In this document: piece after piece, positions 31,244 to 41,565 of the stretch
Numbering within the stretch: the first letter of the stretch is position 1
Layout: every line of letters starts with the position of its first letter
Assembly: GCF_018398395.1 (NCBI RefSeq)
Contig: NZ_JAHCBF010000001.1
Coordinates: 496,001-560,000 of the forward strand
Direction: 5' to 3'
DNA from: Croceicoccus gelatinilyticus
Lineage (GTDB): Bacteria > Pseudomonadota > Alphaproteobacteria > Sphingomonadales > Sphingomonadaceae
DNA: 64,000 nucleotides
Made by a program: the position numbers and the translations under genes
The notes under the pieces: generated by a model
What the model was told of the DNA's origin: nothing
Database searches by the model: none
The model's input: only the letters and a program-made list of their open reading frames with translations

Positions 31244-31927
31244 TTAATGATAACGGCGCAGAAGGCCTGCAAGACGTCCCTGAACCTGCACTTCGTTGGC
31301 GGCGTAGACTTGCGGTTCGTAAGCCGCATTGGCCGGATCTAGACGAACCATTTTGCCCTCACGATGCAGGTATTTCAGCGTCGCCTCTTCCCCGCGGACG
31401 AGCGCCACGATGATCTCACCATCGCGGGCGACGTCGGTCTTGCGAACAAGGGCGAAATCGCCATCGAAAATCCCGGCCTCGACCATGGAGTCGCCTGACA
31501 CCTCGAGCGCGTAATGTTCGCCCGATCCCAGAAGAGCTGCCGGAACTGGCAGGGTCTGACTATCTTCAAGCGCTTCTATCGGCACACCGGCCGCGATCCG
31601 GCCGTGCAGCGGAATCTCGATCACGTCGTTGGCCGGGGCCGGAGCGGGAGGTGCCTTTGCCTTAGGCATCTCCACGACGTTCGACGGAACCGGCCGGGCC
31701 GAGCCACTGACATCGTCAGGCTGTCGCAGGATTTCCAGAGCGCGCGCCCGGTTGGGCAGGCGGCGAATGAAGCCGCGTTCCTCAAGCGCCGAGATAAGCC
31801 GGTGCACGCCCGACTTCGACTTTAGGTCGAGCGCTTCCTTCATCTCTTCAAACGAGGGAGAGATGCCCGATTCCTCGAGCCTGCGCTGAATGAACAGGAG
31901 CAATTCGTGTTGCTTGCGGGTGAGCAT
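31244..31927 (-). CDS. lexA: SOS repressor LexA
   Basis: Represses the SOS regulon and self-cleaves with RecA-ssDNA. 227 residues: winged-helix DNA-binding domain 1-66 ([33 protein letters not shown]...), a Pro/Ala linker, and an S24 peptidase domain. Cleavage site Ala113-Gly114 ([10 protein letters not shown]), nucleophile Ser147 ([14 protein letters not shown]) and general base Lys185 ([10 protein letters not shown]) are all present, so autocleavage should work. An alphaproteobacterial LexA box lies 31 bases upstream of the start codon, implying autoregulation. Confidence 0.97.
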   Translation of the reverse strand: MLTRKQHELLLFIQRRLEESGISPSFEEMKEALDLKSKSGVHRLISALEERGFIRRLPNRARALEILRQPDDVSGSARPVPSNVVEMPKAKAPPAPAPANDVIEIPLHGRIAAGVPIEALEDSQTLPVPAALLGSGEHYALEVSGDSMVEAGIFDGDFALVRKTDVARDGEIIVALVRGEEATLKYLHREGKMVRLDPANAAYEPQVYAANEVQVQGRLAGLLRRYH

Positions 31928-31957
31928 GACCTGATCCCTTATTCGCCGTTCTATCGT

Positions 31958-31972
31958 GAACGAATAAGGAAC
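31958..31972 (-). promoter_or_regulatory. LexA (SOS) box upstream of lexA
   Basis: Reads GTTC-CTTATTC-GTTC on the minus strand, an exact match to the alphaproteobacterial GTTC-N7-GTTC operator. It lies 31-45 bases upstream of the lexA start, where it can block initiation. An inverted GTTC/GAAC pair (31948-31961) overlaps it. Confidence 0.85.
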
Positions 31973-32009
31973 AATTAGAAAACAAAGTTAGTCCCGTCAA
32001 GCGGGCGAC

Positions 32010-33197
32010 TTATCCGATGCGGATAAATTGAATTTCGGTTCCTGCACATGCGGCTTTGCTGAAAGGCGCGCGAAAAATCAGCGCATCGGCCCGGGCCAAG
32101 GGCAGCAATGCTCCGCTGTCCTGTACACTGACCGGCTCGACACCATCGTGCTTCTGTGTTGCTCTCAGGAACTCTGCCCGTTTCCCCGTCGAAGGAAGGT
32201 CCGACAGCACCCTTGCAATCGAGTAGGTTGGCAGCGCTCTGGAGGCCCCCAGCAGGGCTCGCACGAAGGGCAGGGCGAACAGATGTGCCGTGACGAAACT
32301 GGAAACTGGATTGCCGGGAAGGCCGATAATCGTCTGGTCGCCGCGCTGTCCGACCATGATCGGCTTGCCGGGCTTCATGGCGACGCTCCAAAAGTCGAGC
32401 GCCGCACCGACTTTCTCAAGAGCAGGGCGCATCAGATCGTGATCTCCGACTGATGCACCGCCGCTGGTGACGATCAGGTCGGCGTCCCTTGCACTCTCCA
32501 AGGTCGCGACAATAGTTTCGAGATCATCCGGAACCGGTCCTGCAAGCGTAACGTCGCAAGGCATCACTGACAGCAAAGCGCAAAGCATCGGTCCATTGCT
32601 GGCCGGGATCTGCCCGTCAACAAGCGGATCGCCGGCGGCGACAAGCTCATCGCCGCTGTCGATGACCACGATCTTGGGCTTTCGGAAGACCGGTAGCTTT
32701 GCGTACCCGCTGCTGATGGCGAGTGCGAGTGCTGCGGGTGTCACCTTCGCACCGGCGTGAAGAACCTCGGCTCCCTCCTCGAAGTCCAATCCTCGTTGCC
32801 GGACATGGCGGCCGAGTGGGCTCGGCGGCTCTCCGTGGAAGGACAACGTGGTCCCGTCAACCGTACAGTCCTCTTGCACTACAACCATGTCGGAGCCTTG
32901 AGGAAGAATTGCTCCGGTAGAAATGCGGGCAGCCTCACTGGCTTCCACCGCGACATGTGCCGGATGGCCAGCCGCGCTTTCGCCGATCACTTTCCACGGG
33001 CCTGGCATATCGGCCTGGCGTACGGCCCAGCCATCCATCGCGGAGAGGGGGTATGCAGGCTGCGTGCGCAGCGCGGGAAGGGGGCTGGCAAGGTAGCGGT
33101 TCAGCGCATCTGCGACTGGCACCGTCTCGACTTCGCCCGGTTTGACTAGCGCGAGGAGTCGCTCCTGCGCATCTTCCAGCGCGAGAAGTGGCTTCAA
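32010..33197 (-). CDS. moeA: Molybdopterin molybdenumtransferase MoeA
   Basis: Inserts molybdate into adenylated molybdopterin to give Mo-cofactor, which NasA in this window needs. About 395 residues. Family stretches: [59 protein letters not shown] and [17 protein letters not shown] favour a TTG start at 33197, which overlaps the moaC stop (TTGA) behind a GAGG sequence and gives [15 protein letters not shown]. The longer GTG start at 33230 would add a basic stretch read out of moaC. It is translationally coupled with moaC. Confidence 0.9.
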   Translation of the reverse strand: MKPLLALEDAQERLLALVKPGEVETVPVADALNRYLASPLPALRTQPAYPLSAMDGWAVRQADMPGPWKVIGESAAGHPAHVAVEASEAARISTGAILPQGSDMVVVQEDCTVDGTTLSFHGEPPSPLGRHVRQRGLDFEEGAEVLHAGAKVTPAALALAISSGYAKLPVFRKPKIVVIDSGDELVAAGDPLVDGQIPASNGPMLCALLSVMPCDVTLAGPVPDDLETIVATLESARDADLIVTSGGASVGDHDLMRPALEKVGAALDFWSVAMKPGKPIMVGQRGDQTIIGLPGNPVSSFVTAHLFALPFVRALLGASRALPTYSIARVLSDLPSTGKRAEFLRATQKHDGVEPVSVQDSGALLPLARADALIFRAPFSKAACAGTEIQFIRIG

Positions 33198-33685
33198 AGC
33201 TCTAGGTCCTCGTAACCTTGCGCGCGCCACCGGCCTGACTTGCCGCCATCCTTGGCGATCACGCGAATGTCGCCGATTACCATGGACTTGTCGATCGCCT
33301 TGGCCATGTCATAGATTGTGAGAAGTGCCACGGAAGTCGCTGTTATTGCTTCCATTTCGACGCCAGTCTTTGCGGACAGCGCAGCCGTGGCGGTGGCGCT
33401 GATTGCACCGTCTTCGAAACCGAAATCGATCGATACGCTGTCGAGCCCAAGCGGATGGCAAAGCGGTATCAATTCGCCTGTCCGCTTTGCCGCCATGATG
33501 CCCGCGATGCGCGCCGTGGCGAGTACGTCGCCTTTCTTGACCAGACCGTCACGGATCGCGTTGAGGGCCTTAGCGGACATCGTGATCTTGCCGGTTGCGA
33601 CCGCTATCCGGCGGGTGACCTGCTTCGCGCCCACGTCGACCATGCGGGCGGCACCGTCTTCATCGAGATGGGTCAGGCTGCTCAC
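33194..33685 (-). CDS. moaC: Cyclic pyranopterin monophosphate synthase MoaC
   Basis: Second step of molybdenum-cofactor synthesis. 163 residues with family stretches [45 protein letters not shown] (substrate-binding His), [26 protein letters not shown] and the C-terminal KDGGKSG. GTG 33685 overlaps the trpC TAG stop (TAGTG). An upstream in-frame extension lies inside trpC and is not conserved. Confidence 0.95.
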   Translation of the reverse strand: MSSLTHLDEDGAARMVDVGAKQVTRRIAVATGKITMSAKALNAIRDGLVKKGDVLATARIAGIMAAKRTGELIPLCHPLGLDSVSIDFGFEDGAISATATAALSAKTGVEMEAITATSVALLTIYDMAKAIDKSMVIGDIRVIAKDGGKSGRWRAQGYEDLEL

Positions 33686-34503
33686 TACGCGCTGGCCTTG
33701 CCAGTCAGCAGGTTTCGTGTGGCGCTTTCGACGTCGGCCTGCCGCATGAGGCTTTCGCCGACGAGGAACGTGCGTACACCGTGGGCGGCCAGACGCTCGC
33801 AATCGGAGTGGCTGTTGATCCCGCTTTCGCCCACCAGCAGCGACCCTTCGGGCGCGAGCGGGGCGAGGCGTTCGGTATTGGCCAGATCAGTGACGAACGT
33901 CCGAAGATCGCGGTTGTTGACACCGATGAGGCGCGACTTGAGCCGCGCTGCGCGCTCCATCTCGATCTCGTCGTGAACCTCGACGAGGACATCCATGCCG
34001 CGTTCGATGGCCGCAGCCTCGATCTCGGCCATCTGGGCGTCCGCAAGTGCAGCGACGATGATCAGGATTGCGTCCGCCCCGATCGAGCGGGCTTCCGCGA
34101 CCTGCCAGGGATCGACCATGAAATCTTTGCGTAGCACCGGAAGGGTGCAGGCCTTGCGGGCGGCGAGCAGGTAATCCTCGTGCCCCTGGAAATAGGGTGC
34201 ATCGGTCAGGACCGAGAGACAGGTCGCCCCGCCAGCAGCGTAGTCGCGTGCGTGGTTTTCAGGATTGAAATCCTCTCGGATCAATCCCTTGGAAGGCGAA
34301 GCTCGCTTGATTTCTGCGATCAGGCCGAAGCCCGTTGCAGATGCCTCGCGCAGGCGCGCCTCGAACCCGCGGACCGGTTCGCGCGCCAGTTCGGCGGCTT
34401 CGAGATCGGCCAGCGAGAACTTCGCCTTGCGCTCGGCGACTTCACCACGCTTGGTGTCGCAAATCTCGATAAGCTTGTTGGGTGCCGTCATGCCAGCCTT
34501 CAT
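33685..34503 (-). CDS. trpC: Indole-3-glycerol-phosphate synthase
   Basis: Closes the indole ring in tryptophan synthesis. 272 residues, a single-domain TIM barrel (not fused with TrpF). Family stretches: [17 protein letters not shown] with the catalytic Lys, [39 protein letters not shown] and LVGESGI. The ATG at 34503 overlaps the trpD stop (ATGA), and the stop overlaps moaC. Confidence 0.96.
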   Translation of the reverse strand: MKAGMTAPNKLIEICDTKRGEVAERKAKFSLADLEAAELAREPVRGFEARLREASATGFGLIAEIKRASPSKGLIREDFNPENHARDYAAGGATCLSVLTDAPYFQGHEDYLLAARKACTLPVLRKDFMVDPWQVAEARSIGADAILIIVAALADAQMAEIEAAAIERGMDVLVEVHDEIEMERAARLKSRLIGVNNRDLRTFVTDLANTERLAPLAPEGSLLVGESGINSHSDCERLAAHGVRTFLVGESLMRQADVESATRNLLTGKASA

Positions 34504-35465
34504 GCCTTGACCGTGGCGATCCAGCAATCGAGCAGCGCCTTCGCCAGCCCCTTGTCGATCACTTCGCCCGCTTCTTCGGCGCCCGATGCCAGATCATCCG
34601 CTTCGCCCGCCAGCCACAGGGCAGCAGCGGAATTGAGCACGACCGCATCGCGGTAGGCCCCCGTTTCGCCCATGAGCAGACGGCGCAGAGCATCTGCATT
34701 GTATTCGGGATCTCCGCCCTTGATCGCGTCCAGCGAATGCGCGGGAAGGCCCGCATCGCCTGGCGACAATTCGGCAGGAACGTCGATGCCGATGCCTTCG
34801 ATGCGCGTCGGGCCAGCGATCGACATTTCGTCGAGGCCTTCCATGCCCGAGACGACCAGCGCCCGCTCGGTCCCGAGGAGGCGCATCGCCTCTGCATAGA
34901 GCGGCACGAGGTCGGGGCTGGCCACACCGACAAGCTGGCGCTTGACACCTGCCGGATTGGCAAGCGGTCCGGTCAGGTTGAAAATCGTGCGCCGTCCCAG
35001 CGACTTGCGGATCGGGGCGATGCGGGCAAGTGCCGGGTGGTGCGACTGCGCAAAGAGGAATGCGATGCCTAGATCGGGCAGCGTTTCTTCCGCCTTGATC
35101 CCGGCGCGCGCAAGGTCGAGACCCAACGTTTCGAGCGTATCAGCACCGCCAGCCTTGCTGGAGGCGGCGCGATTGCCGTGCTTGGCCACCGGCACGCCGC
35201 AAGCCGCGACGACAAGCGCCACCGCGGTCGAAACGTTGAGGCTGTGCTGTCCGTCGCCCCCGGTGCCGCATACGTCGATCGCGTTGTCAGGAGCCGCGAT
35301 CGTCAGCATCCGGGCCCGCATTGCGCGGACGGCTCCGGCGATTTCCTCAGCCGTTTCGCCGCGCTCAGCCAGTTCAACCAGAAGGCCCGCAATCGCCTCG
35401 TCGGTCATCTGGCCGTCGAGCATCTGCCCGAACAGAGCCTCGGTTTCTGTCATCGAGTAGCTCAT
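34500..35465 (-). CDS. trpD: Anthranilate phosphoribosyltransferase
   Basis: Transfers phosphoribosyl from PRPP to anthranilate. 321 residues, slightly short for the family. Motifs: [20 protein letters not shown] (PRPP phosphate binding), [18 protein letters not shown] and [23 protein letters not shown]. It overlaps trpG upstream and trpC downstream by 4 bases each. Confidence 0.96.
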   Translation of the reverse strand: MSYSMTETEALFGQMLDGQMTDEAIAGLLVELAERGETAEEIAGAVRAMRARMLTIAAPDNAIDVCGTGGDGQHSLNVSTAVALVVAACGVPVAKHGNRAASSKAGGADTLETLGLDLARAGIKAEETLPDLGIAFLFAQSHHPALARIAPIRKSLGRRTIFNLTGPLANPAGVKRQLVGVASPDLVPLYAEAMRLLGTERALVVSGMEGLDEMSIAGPTRIEGIGIDVPAELSPGDAGLPAHSLDAIKGGDPEYNADALRRLLMGETGAYRDAVVLNSAAALWLAGEADDLASGAEEAGEVIDKGLAKALLDCWIATVKA

Positions 35466-36061
35466 GCCGGCACCTTTGCGTCGATGCCGCAGATCTTAAG
35501 GAAGTTGGCGAGCAGCGCATGGCCATGTTCTGTCGCGATGCTTTCCGGATGGAACTGGACGCCATGGATCGGCAATTCGGCATGGCGGAAGCCCATCGCA
35601 TGGGTGCCGTCTTCGCCGGGGCGCGGCGTTGTCGCGTTCACCAGCAGGCTGGCGGGGATGTCTTCTACCACCAGCGAGTGATAGCGCGTCGCGAGATAGG
35701 GCGAGGGGATGCCCTCGAAAACGCCGGTATTGTCGTGGTCGACGGGGCTGGTCTTGCCGTGCATCAGGCCGCCCTGGACGACCTTGCCGCCGAAATACTG
35801 GCCGATCGATTGGTGGCCAAGGCAGACGCCCAGCAGGGGCTTGCCCGCATCGGCGCAGGCTCCGACCAGATCGAGGCTGATGCCTGCCTCGTTCGGTGTG
35901 CAAGGGCCGGGCGAGAGCAGGAAGCCTTCGGCACCCGTGGCAATAGCCTCGGCCGCAGTCATCGCGTCGTTACGCACGACGTCGACCTTGGCACCCATTT
36001 CCATCAGGTAGTGGACGAGGTTCCAAGTGAAGCTGTCGTAATTGTCGATGACGAGGATCAT
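35462..36061 (-). CDS. trpG: Anthranilate synthase glutamine amidotransferase component
   Basis: Class I glutamine amidotransferase that supplies ammonia to TrpE; the same type can also serve PabB in folate synthesis. 199 residues with the triad regions [15 protein letters not shown] (nucleophile Cys) and [15 protein letters not shown] (His/Glu). The ATG at 36061 gives [19 protein letters not shown], the family N-terminus, and overlaps the stop of pip. It is separated from trpE by pip. Confidence 0.95.
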   Translation of the reverse strand: MILVIDNYDSFTWNLVHYLMEMGAKVDVVRNDAMTAAEAIATGAEGFLLSPGPCTPNEAGISLDLVGACADAGKPLLGVCLGHQSIGQYFGGKVVQGGLMHGKTSPVDHDNTGVFEGIPSPYLATRYHSLVVEDIPASLLVNATTPRPGEDGTHAMGFRHAELPIHGVQFHPESIATEHGHALLANFLKICGIDAKVPA

Positions 36062-37026
36062 GCATCGCCCCCGGCGAATTGGTCGGTAGCGCGGACCAGA
36101 CCGTCGATGATACCCGGCTCGCTTGCCGAGTGACCGGCATCGGGCACGATCCACAACTCCGCCTCGGGCCAGGCCTTCTTAACTTCCCAAGCCGAAGTCG
36201 GCGGAGTGCAGATGTCGTAGCGGCCTTGGACCATCACGGTCGGAATGTGGCGGATGCGGTCAATATTGGCGAGCAGCTGACCTTCTTCCAGATAGAACCG
36301 GTCGCGGAAGAACCGCACGCAGATGCGCGCGAAGGGGAGTGCCTTCGAAGGATCGGCGAATTCCTCAAGCAAGTCGGGGTTTGGCAGAAGGGTCGCGACA
36401 TTGGCTTCCCAAAGCGACCATTCACGGGCGGCAGCCAGGGCTACGGCTTCGTCATCGCTATTGAGGCGGCGTTCGTAGGCGGTGACCAGATCGCCGCGTT
36501 CGTCCTCGGGGATGAGGCCGGTGAAGGCGTCCCACTGTTCGGGCATGATCTCGCTCGCGCCCCGGCCATAGAGCCATTCGTCCTCTTTCTCGCGGGCAAG
36601 GAAAATGCCGCGCAGGACGAGTTCGGTCACGCGTTCGGGATGGGCCTGCGCATAGGCGAGCGCGAGGGTCGAGCCCCAGCTTCCGCCGAATGCCTGCCAT
36701 GCCTCGTGCCCGCACATTTCGCGCAAGGCCTCGATATCGGCGACGATGCGCCAGGTATCGTTGTTCTCGATCTCGGCAAAGGGCTTCGACTTGCCGCAGC
36801 CGCGCTGGTCGAACAGCAGCACGTCATAGCGCGCCGGGTCCCACTGGCGGCGATGGCTGGGCGACATTCCGCCGCCGGGTCCGCCGTGAAGGAATACCGC
36901 AGGCTTCGCGCCGGGCGTGCCGACACGCTCGTAATAGAGCGAATGGCCTTCGCCCACGTCCAGCCAGCCGCTCTCGTAAGGCTCGATTTCCGGGTAGAGA
37001 GTGCGTCGTTCGGTCATATCCGTCAT
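36058..37026 (-). CDS. pip: Proline iminopeptidase
   Basis: Alpha/beta-hydrolase that removes N-terminal proline from peptides. 322 residues. Signatures: [36 protein letters not shown] (oxyanion hole region), the nucleophile elbow [14 protein letters not shown], the acid in GRYDICTPP and the base in [11 protein letters not shown]. The start is M at 37026 ([17 protein letters not shown]); M at 37017 is possible. It sits between trpE and trpG, 4 bases after the trpE stop, and overlaps trpG. Confidence 0.95.
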   Translation of the reverse strand: MTDMTERRTLYPEIEPYESGWLDVGEGHSLYYERVGTPGAKPAVFLHGGPGGGMSPSHRRQWDPARYDVLLFDQRGCGKSKPFAEIENNDTWRIVADIEALREMCGHEAWQAFGGSWGSTLALAYAQAHPERVTELVLRGIFLAREKEDEWLYGRGASEIMPEQWDAFTGLIPEDERGDLVTAYERRLNSDDEAVALAAAREWSLWEANVATLLPNPDLLEEFADPSKALPFARICVRFFRDRFYLEEGQLLANIDRIRHIPTVMVQGRYDICTPPTSAWEVKKAWPEAELWIVPDAGHSASEPGIIDGLVRATDQFAGGDA

Positions 37027-37030
37027 GATC

Positions 37031-38593
37031 CTACTGGCCGTAACCCGGCTCGCGCGCGACGCGAAGCGCCTCGCGCGCTGCGGCGACGAGGGCGCCGGCC
37101 TTGGCCTCGCACTCACGCTGCTCGTAGGCGGGATCGCTGTCCGCGACGATACCGGCACCGGCTTGCACGTGCATCGTGCCGTCCTTCACCAGCGCCGTGC
37201 GCAGGACGATGCAGCTGTCGACCGAACCGTCGGGCGAGAAATAGCCGACGCCGCCTGCATAGGCACCGCGGGTTTCCGGCTCCAGCTCGGCGATGATCTG
37301 GCAGGCGCGGACTTTGGGCGCGCCGCTGACGGTGCCCGCGGGGAAGCCTGCGAACAAGGCATCGATCGCATCGCGCGCCGGATCAAGCGCGCCGACCACG
37401 TTCGAGACGATGTGCATGACGTGGCTGTAGTTCTCGACCGTGTAGCTGTCGGTGACGCGCACGGTTCCGGCCTCTGCGACGCGGCCCACGTCGTTGCGGC
37501 CAAGGTCGAGGAGCATGAGGTGCTCGGCCCGTTCCTTGGGATCTTCGAGCAGGCTTTCGCGGTTCGCGCGGTCTTCTTCCGGCGTCTTGCCACGAGGGCG
37601 CGTGCCCGCGATCGGGCGGATCGTCACTTCGGGCTTGCCGTCGGCATCGTTGCGCACGCGCACGAGGATTTCGGGGCTCGACCCCGTCAGCGCAAAGCCC
37701 GGAAGATCGAGGAAATAGAGAAACGGCGACGGGTTCACACGGCGCAATGCGCGATAGAGATCGAGCGGAGGTAGCGGAAACGGCGTCGAAAACCGCTGGG
37801 CCAGCACGACCTGGAAGATGTCGCCTGCGGTGATGTAGTCCTTCGCCTTCAGCACCATCTCGCGGTAGCGGCCCGGCTCAAGGTTCGGGTTGAGCGCCGG
37901 TTCGGGCACGTCGTCGGGATAGGGCTGCGAAGGCAGGCGCGCCGCGCTCAGCCGCGCAAGGCAGTCGTCGATACGGCCGCGCGCCTTGGCAACAGCGTTG
38001 CTCGCAGCCTCATCGCCCGGCCAGACCGGTGCGACGCAGAACAGCGCGTCCTGAAGCCGGTCGAACACCAGAACCAGCGCGGGGCGCGTGAACAGCATGT
38101 CCGGCACGTCGAGCGGATTTGCCGGCGGGCGCGAGATCGTCTCCACCAGTCCGATAGTCTCGTACCCGAAATAACCGACGAGGCAGGCGAGGGCAGGGGG
38201 CAGGCCTTCGGGAATGTCGAAGCGGCATTCCTCGACCAGCGCACGCAACGAGGTCAGCGGGTCGCTGCCCGTGTCCTCGAACGTATCGCGATCGCGCCGC
38301 CACTGGCGGTTGATCTCGGCCTTCGTGCCTTGCGCGCGATAGACGAGATCGGGGTCGAGCCCGACGAGGCTGTATCGCCCGCGAACTTCACCGCCCTCGA
38401 CCGATTCCAGCAGGAAATCACCGCGGCCCGGTTCGATCAGCTTTACCGCGGCGGCAACCGGCGTGTCGCAATCGGCAATGACCTTGCGCCACACGACGCC
38501 CGGACGCCCTGCGGCCAGTTCGCTCTCGGCCAGCCTGTCGCGGGTGGCCTCATCACTCAAAGCGGCGGCACTCAAAGCGGTAGGGGCCCCCAT
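37031..38593 (-). CDS. trpE: Anthranilate synthase component I
   Basis: Chorismate to anthranilate, the first committed step of tryptophan synthesis. 520 residues. The C-terminal chorismate-binding domain is unambiguous: FQVVLAQRFSTPF, NPSPFLYFLDLPGFALTGSSPEILVRV, IRPIAGTRPRGKTPEEDRANRESLLEDPKERAEHLMLLDLGRNDVGRVA and FPAGTVSGAPKVRACQII. The N-terminal domain carries LLESVEGGEVRGRYSLVGLDPDLVY, where the feedback Trp-binding LLES element lies. I see no leader peptide or attenuator in the 7 bases between it and the foldase gene. Confidence 0.96.
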   Translation of the reverse strand: MGAPTALSAAALSDEATRDRLAESELAAGRPGVVWRKVIADCDTPVAAAVKLIEPGRGDFLLESVEGGEVRGRYSLVGLDPDLVYRAQGTKAEINRQWRRDRDTFEDTGSDPLTSLRALVEECRFDIPEGLPPALACLVGYFGYETIGLVETISRPPANPLDVPDMLFTRPALVLVFDRLQDALFCVAPVWPGDEAASNAVAKARGRIDDCLARLSAARLPSQPYPDDVPEPALNPNLEPGRYREMVLKAKDYITAGDIFQVVLAQRFSTPFPLPPLDLYRALRRVNPSPFLYFLDLPGFALTGSSPEILVRVRNDADGKPEVTIRPIAGTRPRGKTPEEDRANRESLLEDPKERAEHLMLLDLGRNDVGRVAEAGTVRVTDSYTVENYSHVMHIVSNVVGALDPARDAIDALFAGFPAGTVSGAPKVRACQIIAELEPETRGAYAGGVGYFSPDGSVDSCIVLRTALVKDGTMHVQAGAGIVADSDPAYEQRECEAKAGALVAAAREALRVAREPGYGQ

Positions 38594-38600
38594 GCCGTTA

Positions 38601-40532
38601 TCAGCGGTTGCCGGTAAGCTGAGCCACGACCGCGTCGATCGCGGTCTGGTTCTTCGTCACGCCGACATCGGCCTGGATCGCGCGGGTGAGCTGTTCGCCC
38701 ATTTCGCCACCGATCGCAGGGCCAAGCTGACGTACCGTGGCGGCAACAAGCGGATCGTCTTCTGCAATGTCCTTGGTCTCGATCCGGTCGAGATCGACGA
38801 TGAACCAGCCGGCCTTCTGCGGTGCTTCCAGCTTCTTGGTCGAGCCCTTAGCCATCGAGAACATGAGTGCGAGCGGAGGCGGGACCTGCTGCTGCGCACC
38901 GACCAGTTCCTGGCGGCTCATGTCGACCGGGCTGACGGGCGGAGTGGTCTTCTCGATCAGCTTCATCGCCTCTGCCGGGGTCTGGCCCTTGCGGATTGCC
39001 GCAAGCACCTTGTCGGCAGCCGCGTTGGCCTTCTTCGAGCCCTGCTCCTGCTTGTAGGCAGCTTCAATCGCGGGCTTGATCTGTTCAAACGGCGGCGGGG
39101 CCGAAGCGGTGATCTTGCCCGGTTCGTAGAGGATGTACGATTCGCCATCGGCCGCAATGGCGATCTGGGCGTCGCTACCCGAATCCATGGCGAACAGGTT
39201 TTGCACCACGCGCTGAACCTGTGCCGGGACTTCTGCACCGGCCTGATCAAAGGGCTGGCCATTTTCAAGCAGCGGGCCAGTCGTCTTGACCTCGGCGTTC
39301 AGCGAAGCTGCGACTTCCTGAAGGCTGGCGCCGCTATTCAGCTGGTCCTCGGCTTCTGATGCGCGCTCGGCAAGAGCCTGGCGGCGCTTGTCCTCGGTGA
39401 CGGTGGCGGCGATCTCGTCGCGCACTTCGGCAAGCGAACGATCATTGGTGCGCGTGATCGAATCGACGCGCATCAGGTACCAGCCAAGCGGTCCGCGAAC
39501 CGGACCTGCGATCGAGCCTTCGGCAGCATCATAGACGGCCTGGGTCACGGCAGGCGAAGTTTTGGCCGACAGATCGGAACGGCTGTCAGCCGAAACCTGC
39601 GTGGTCGACAAACCCTTCTCGCGCGCGACAGCAGCCATGCGTGACGGGTTGGCTAGGTCGGCAAGGACAGCATTGGCCGCGGCCTCGGTCGGCATGACGA
39701 GCTGGGTCATCACGCGTTCTTCCGATCCGGCAAATTCGTCGCGATTGCTTTCATAATAGGCCGAGACGTCTGCGTCGGTCGCGACGATATCGGCAACGCC
39801 GGCGCGGTCGATGATCGCATAGCGGACCGTCCGGCGCTCAGGCAGCGAATAGCGGCTGCGATTGGTCGCGAGATAGCTCTTCAGCTGGTCGTCGGTCACC
39901 TCGACATCGGATGCGAAGATCGAGGAGGGCACGAATGCCACCGAACCGTGACGCGTCTCGTTCAGCAGGCGCGCGTACTGGCGGGCCATCTTCTCGGGGA
40001 ACTGCGTGCCGATCTGCGCTGGGATCAGCATCATGCGGGCAGCAAGACCCTGTTCGAGATCTTCACGAACCAGCTTTTCCGAAAGGCCGCGCTGCTGCAG
40101 CGCCGCCTGGTACATTTCCTGGCTGAACTGGCCGTCGGGGCCCTGGAACGCCGGGATCTGCGTCAGTTCGCTGCCGACCAGCGAATCGCCGATGCGAATG
40201 CCGTTTTCCTTGGCGAAGGCATAGACGGACAGCCGCTCGGTCATCTGGTCGAGGACGCCGTCGGTGCCGCCGCCGTCGAGGAATTCCTCCCACGTCAGAC
40301 CCGGATTTTCACCGCGGGCCCGTTCGTAGGCACCATTAAGTGTTTCACGGTAAGTACTTGTGGAAATCCGCTCGCTACCGACCGTGGCGACGCGTTCGCC
40401 GCCAGCGATGCCGCCGAAGCCGGATCCGGTGATGTCGGCGCTGGCAAAGGCGAGGGCGATCAGCCCCACAAAGCCCAAGGTTACGGCAAGGCCGATAGGT
40501 GATTGGAAAAGCTTGCGAAAACCCTGGATCAT
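38601..40532 (-). CDS. ppiD: PpiD/SurA-type membrane-anchored peptidylprolyl isomerase
   Basis: 643 residues: a cytoplasmic stretch, one N-terminal membrane helix (about 13-32, SPIGLAVTLGFVGLIALAFA), then a periplasmic SurA-N-like chaperone region (MTERLSVYAFAKENGIRIGDSLVGSELTQIPAFQG), a parvulin-like domain near residues 250-370 (VMTQLVMPTEAAANAVLADLANPSRMAAVAREKG...VRGPLGWYLMRVDSI) and a C-terminal helical part. The family helps fold outer-membrane and secreted proteins. I start at ATG 40532 (MIQGFRKLF) behind GGAAAG; a TTG at 40550 would add six residues. It lies immediately before trpE. Confidence 0.88.
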   Translation of the reverse strand: MIQGFRKLFQSPIGLAVTLGFVGLIALAFASADITGSGFGGIAGGERVATVGSERISTSTYRETLNGAYERARGENPGLTWEEFLDGGGTDGVLDQMTERLSVYAFAKENGIRIGDSLVGSELTQIPAFQGPDGQFSQEMYQAALQQRGLSEKLVREDLEQGLAARMMLIPAQIGTQFPEKMARQYARLLNETRHGSVAFVPSSIFASDVEVTDDQLKSYLATNRSRYSLPERRTVRYAIIDRAGVADIVATDADVSAYYESNRDEFAGSEERVMTQLVMPTEAAANAVLADLANPSRMAAVAREKGLSTTQVSADSRSDLSAKTSPAVTQAVYDAAEGSIAGPVRGPLGWYLMRVDSITRTNDRSLAEVRDEIAATVTEDKRRQALAERASEAEDQLNSGASLQEVAASLNAEVKTTGPLLENGQPFDQAGAEVPAQVQRVVQNLFAMDSGSDAQIAIAADGESYILYEPGKITASAPPPFEQIKPAIEAAYKQEQGSKKANAAADKVLAAIRKGQTPAEAMKLIEKTTPPVSPVDMSRQELVGAQQQVPPPLALMFSMAKGSTKKLEAPQKAGWFIVDLDRIETKDIAEDDPLVAATVRQLGPAIGGEMGEQLTRAIQADVGVTKNQTAIDAVVAQLTGNR

Positions 40533-40642
40533 GTCTTTCCGGCCTGTCAAAATTCAAGTGGGGCGGTCCTGCCGGGGATGCCCGTTTGCGCGGTGCTCTA
40601 AACGGCTAGAGGCAAGCCTGCAACCAATCGGCGTCTCGTGCT

Positions 40643-40671
40643 TTGACACGGTCGACCGCTTCGGCTAGCCG
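40643..40671 (+). promoter_or_regulatory. Possible promoter for tpiA
   Basis: A perfect -35 hexamer TTGACA (40643-40648) is followed after 17 bases by TAGCCG (40666-40671), a weak -10. It lies 55 bases before the tpiA start in the gap between the divergent foldase and tpiA genes. Confidence 0.35.
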
Positions 40672-40725
40672 CCGCGCACTTCGCAAGTATTCGGTTAACA
40701 GGGCAAGGCAGGACCAGAGGGGCTC

Positions 40726-41469
40726 ATGAGCCAACGCTACTACATCGTAGGCAATTGGAAGATGAACGGCATGCGTGCCGCCTTGTCGGAAGCACGCGCG
40801 ATCGATCGCGCGGCTCAGCGCCTGCCCAAGGTCGAGGTCGCGATCGCGCCGCCGGTGACCCTGATCGCAGCCATGCGCGAGGGCCTGACCGGTACCGGCG
40901 TCGGCGCACAGAACTGTCATCACGCGGAAAAAGGCGCTCACACGGGTGATCTTTCTGCGCCGATGCTGCGTGAGGCCGGGGCCGACTTCGTGATCGTCGG
41001 TCACTCCGAACGCCGCGCCGACCACCACGAAACGAACGAGCAGGTGAAGGCCAAGGCCGAAGCCGCGCAGGCCGTCGACATGGGCGTGATCCTTTGCGTC
41101 GGCGAATCGGAAGCCGAACGCGATTCGGGCGAGGCCGAGGAAGTAGTCGCGCGCCAGCTGGCCGCTTCGCTTCCCGACACCGCACAGCGGCTTTCGGTCG
41201 CTTACGAACCCATATGGGCAATCGGCACGGGCCGCGTCCCGCAGGTCTCCGACGTCGCCGCCATGCACAAGCGCCTGCGCACGGTGCTGACCGACAAGTA
41301 CGGCGATGAAGGCGCGGACGTGCGCATTCTCTATGGCGGTTCGGTCAAGGGCGAGAACGCCGAAGAACTGCTGGCCGTTGCCGAAGTCGGCGGCGCGCTG
41401 GTGGGCGGTGCCAGCCTTACCGCGGACGGTTTTGTACCCATCATTGCGGCTGCGGCCGAGCAGGACTGA
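40726..41469 (+). CDS. tpiA: Triosephosphate isomerase
   Basis: Interconverts dihydroxyacetone phosphate and glyceraldehyde 3-phosphate. 247 residues, TIM barrel. Catalytic regions: GNWKMNG (Lys), IVGHSERR (His), AYEPIWAIGTG (Glu) and the phosphate-binding YGGSVKGENAEELLAVAEVGGALVGGASL. The ATG follows GAGGGGCTC. It starts the tpiA-secG-pyrG group. Confidence 0.97.
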   Translation: MSQRYYIVGNWKMNGMRAALSEARAIDRAAQRLPKVEVAIAPPVTLIAAMREGLTGTGVGAQNCHHAEKGAHTGDLSAPMLREAGADFVIVGHSERRADHHETNEQVKAKAEAAQAVDMGVILCVGESEAERDSGEAEEVVARQLAASLPDTAQRLSVAYEPIWAIGTGRVPQVSDVAAMHKRLRTVLTDKYGDEGADVRILYGGSVKGENAEELLAVAEVGGALVGGASLTADGFVPIIAAAAEQD

Positions 41470-41565
41470 TAAATCGGCTGACCGTCCCGGTCCTTGCGCC
41501 GCGCAGGCCATGGGGCTAAGGGCGGCGACGATTTCAAGAGATACCAAACGGAAGTTTAGCAGGTC

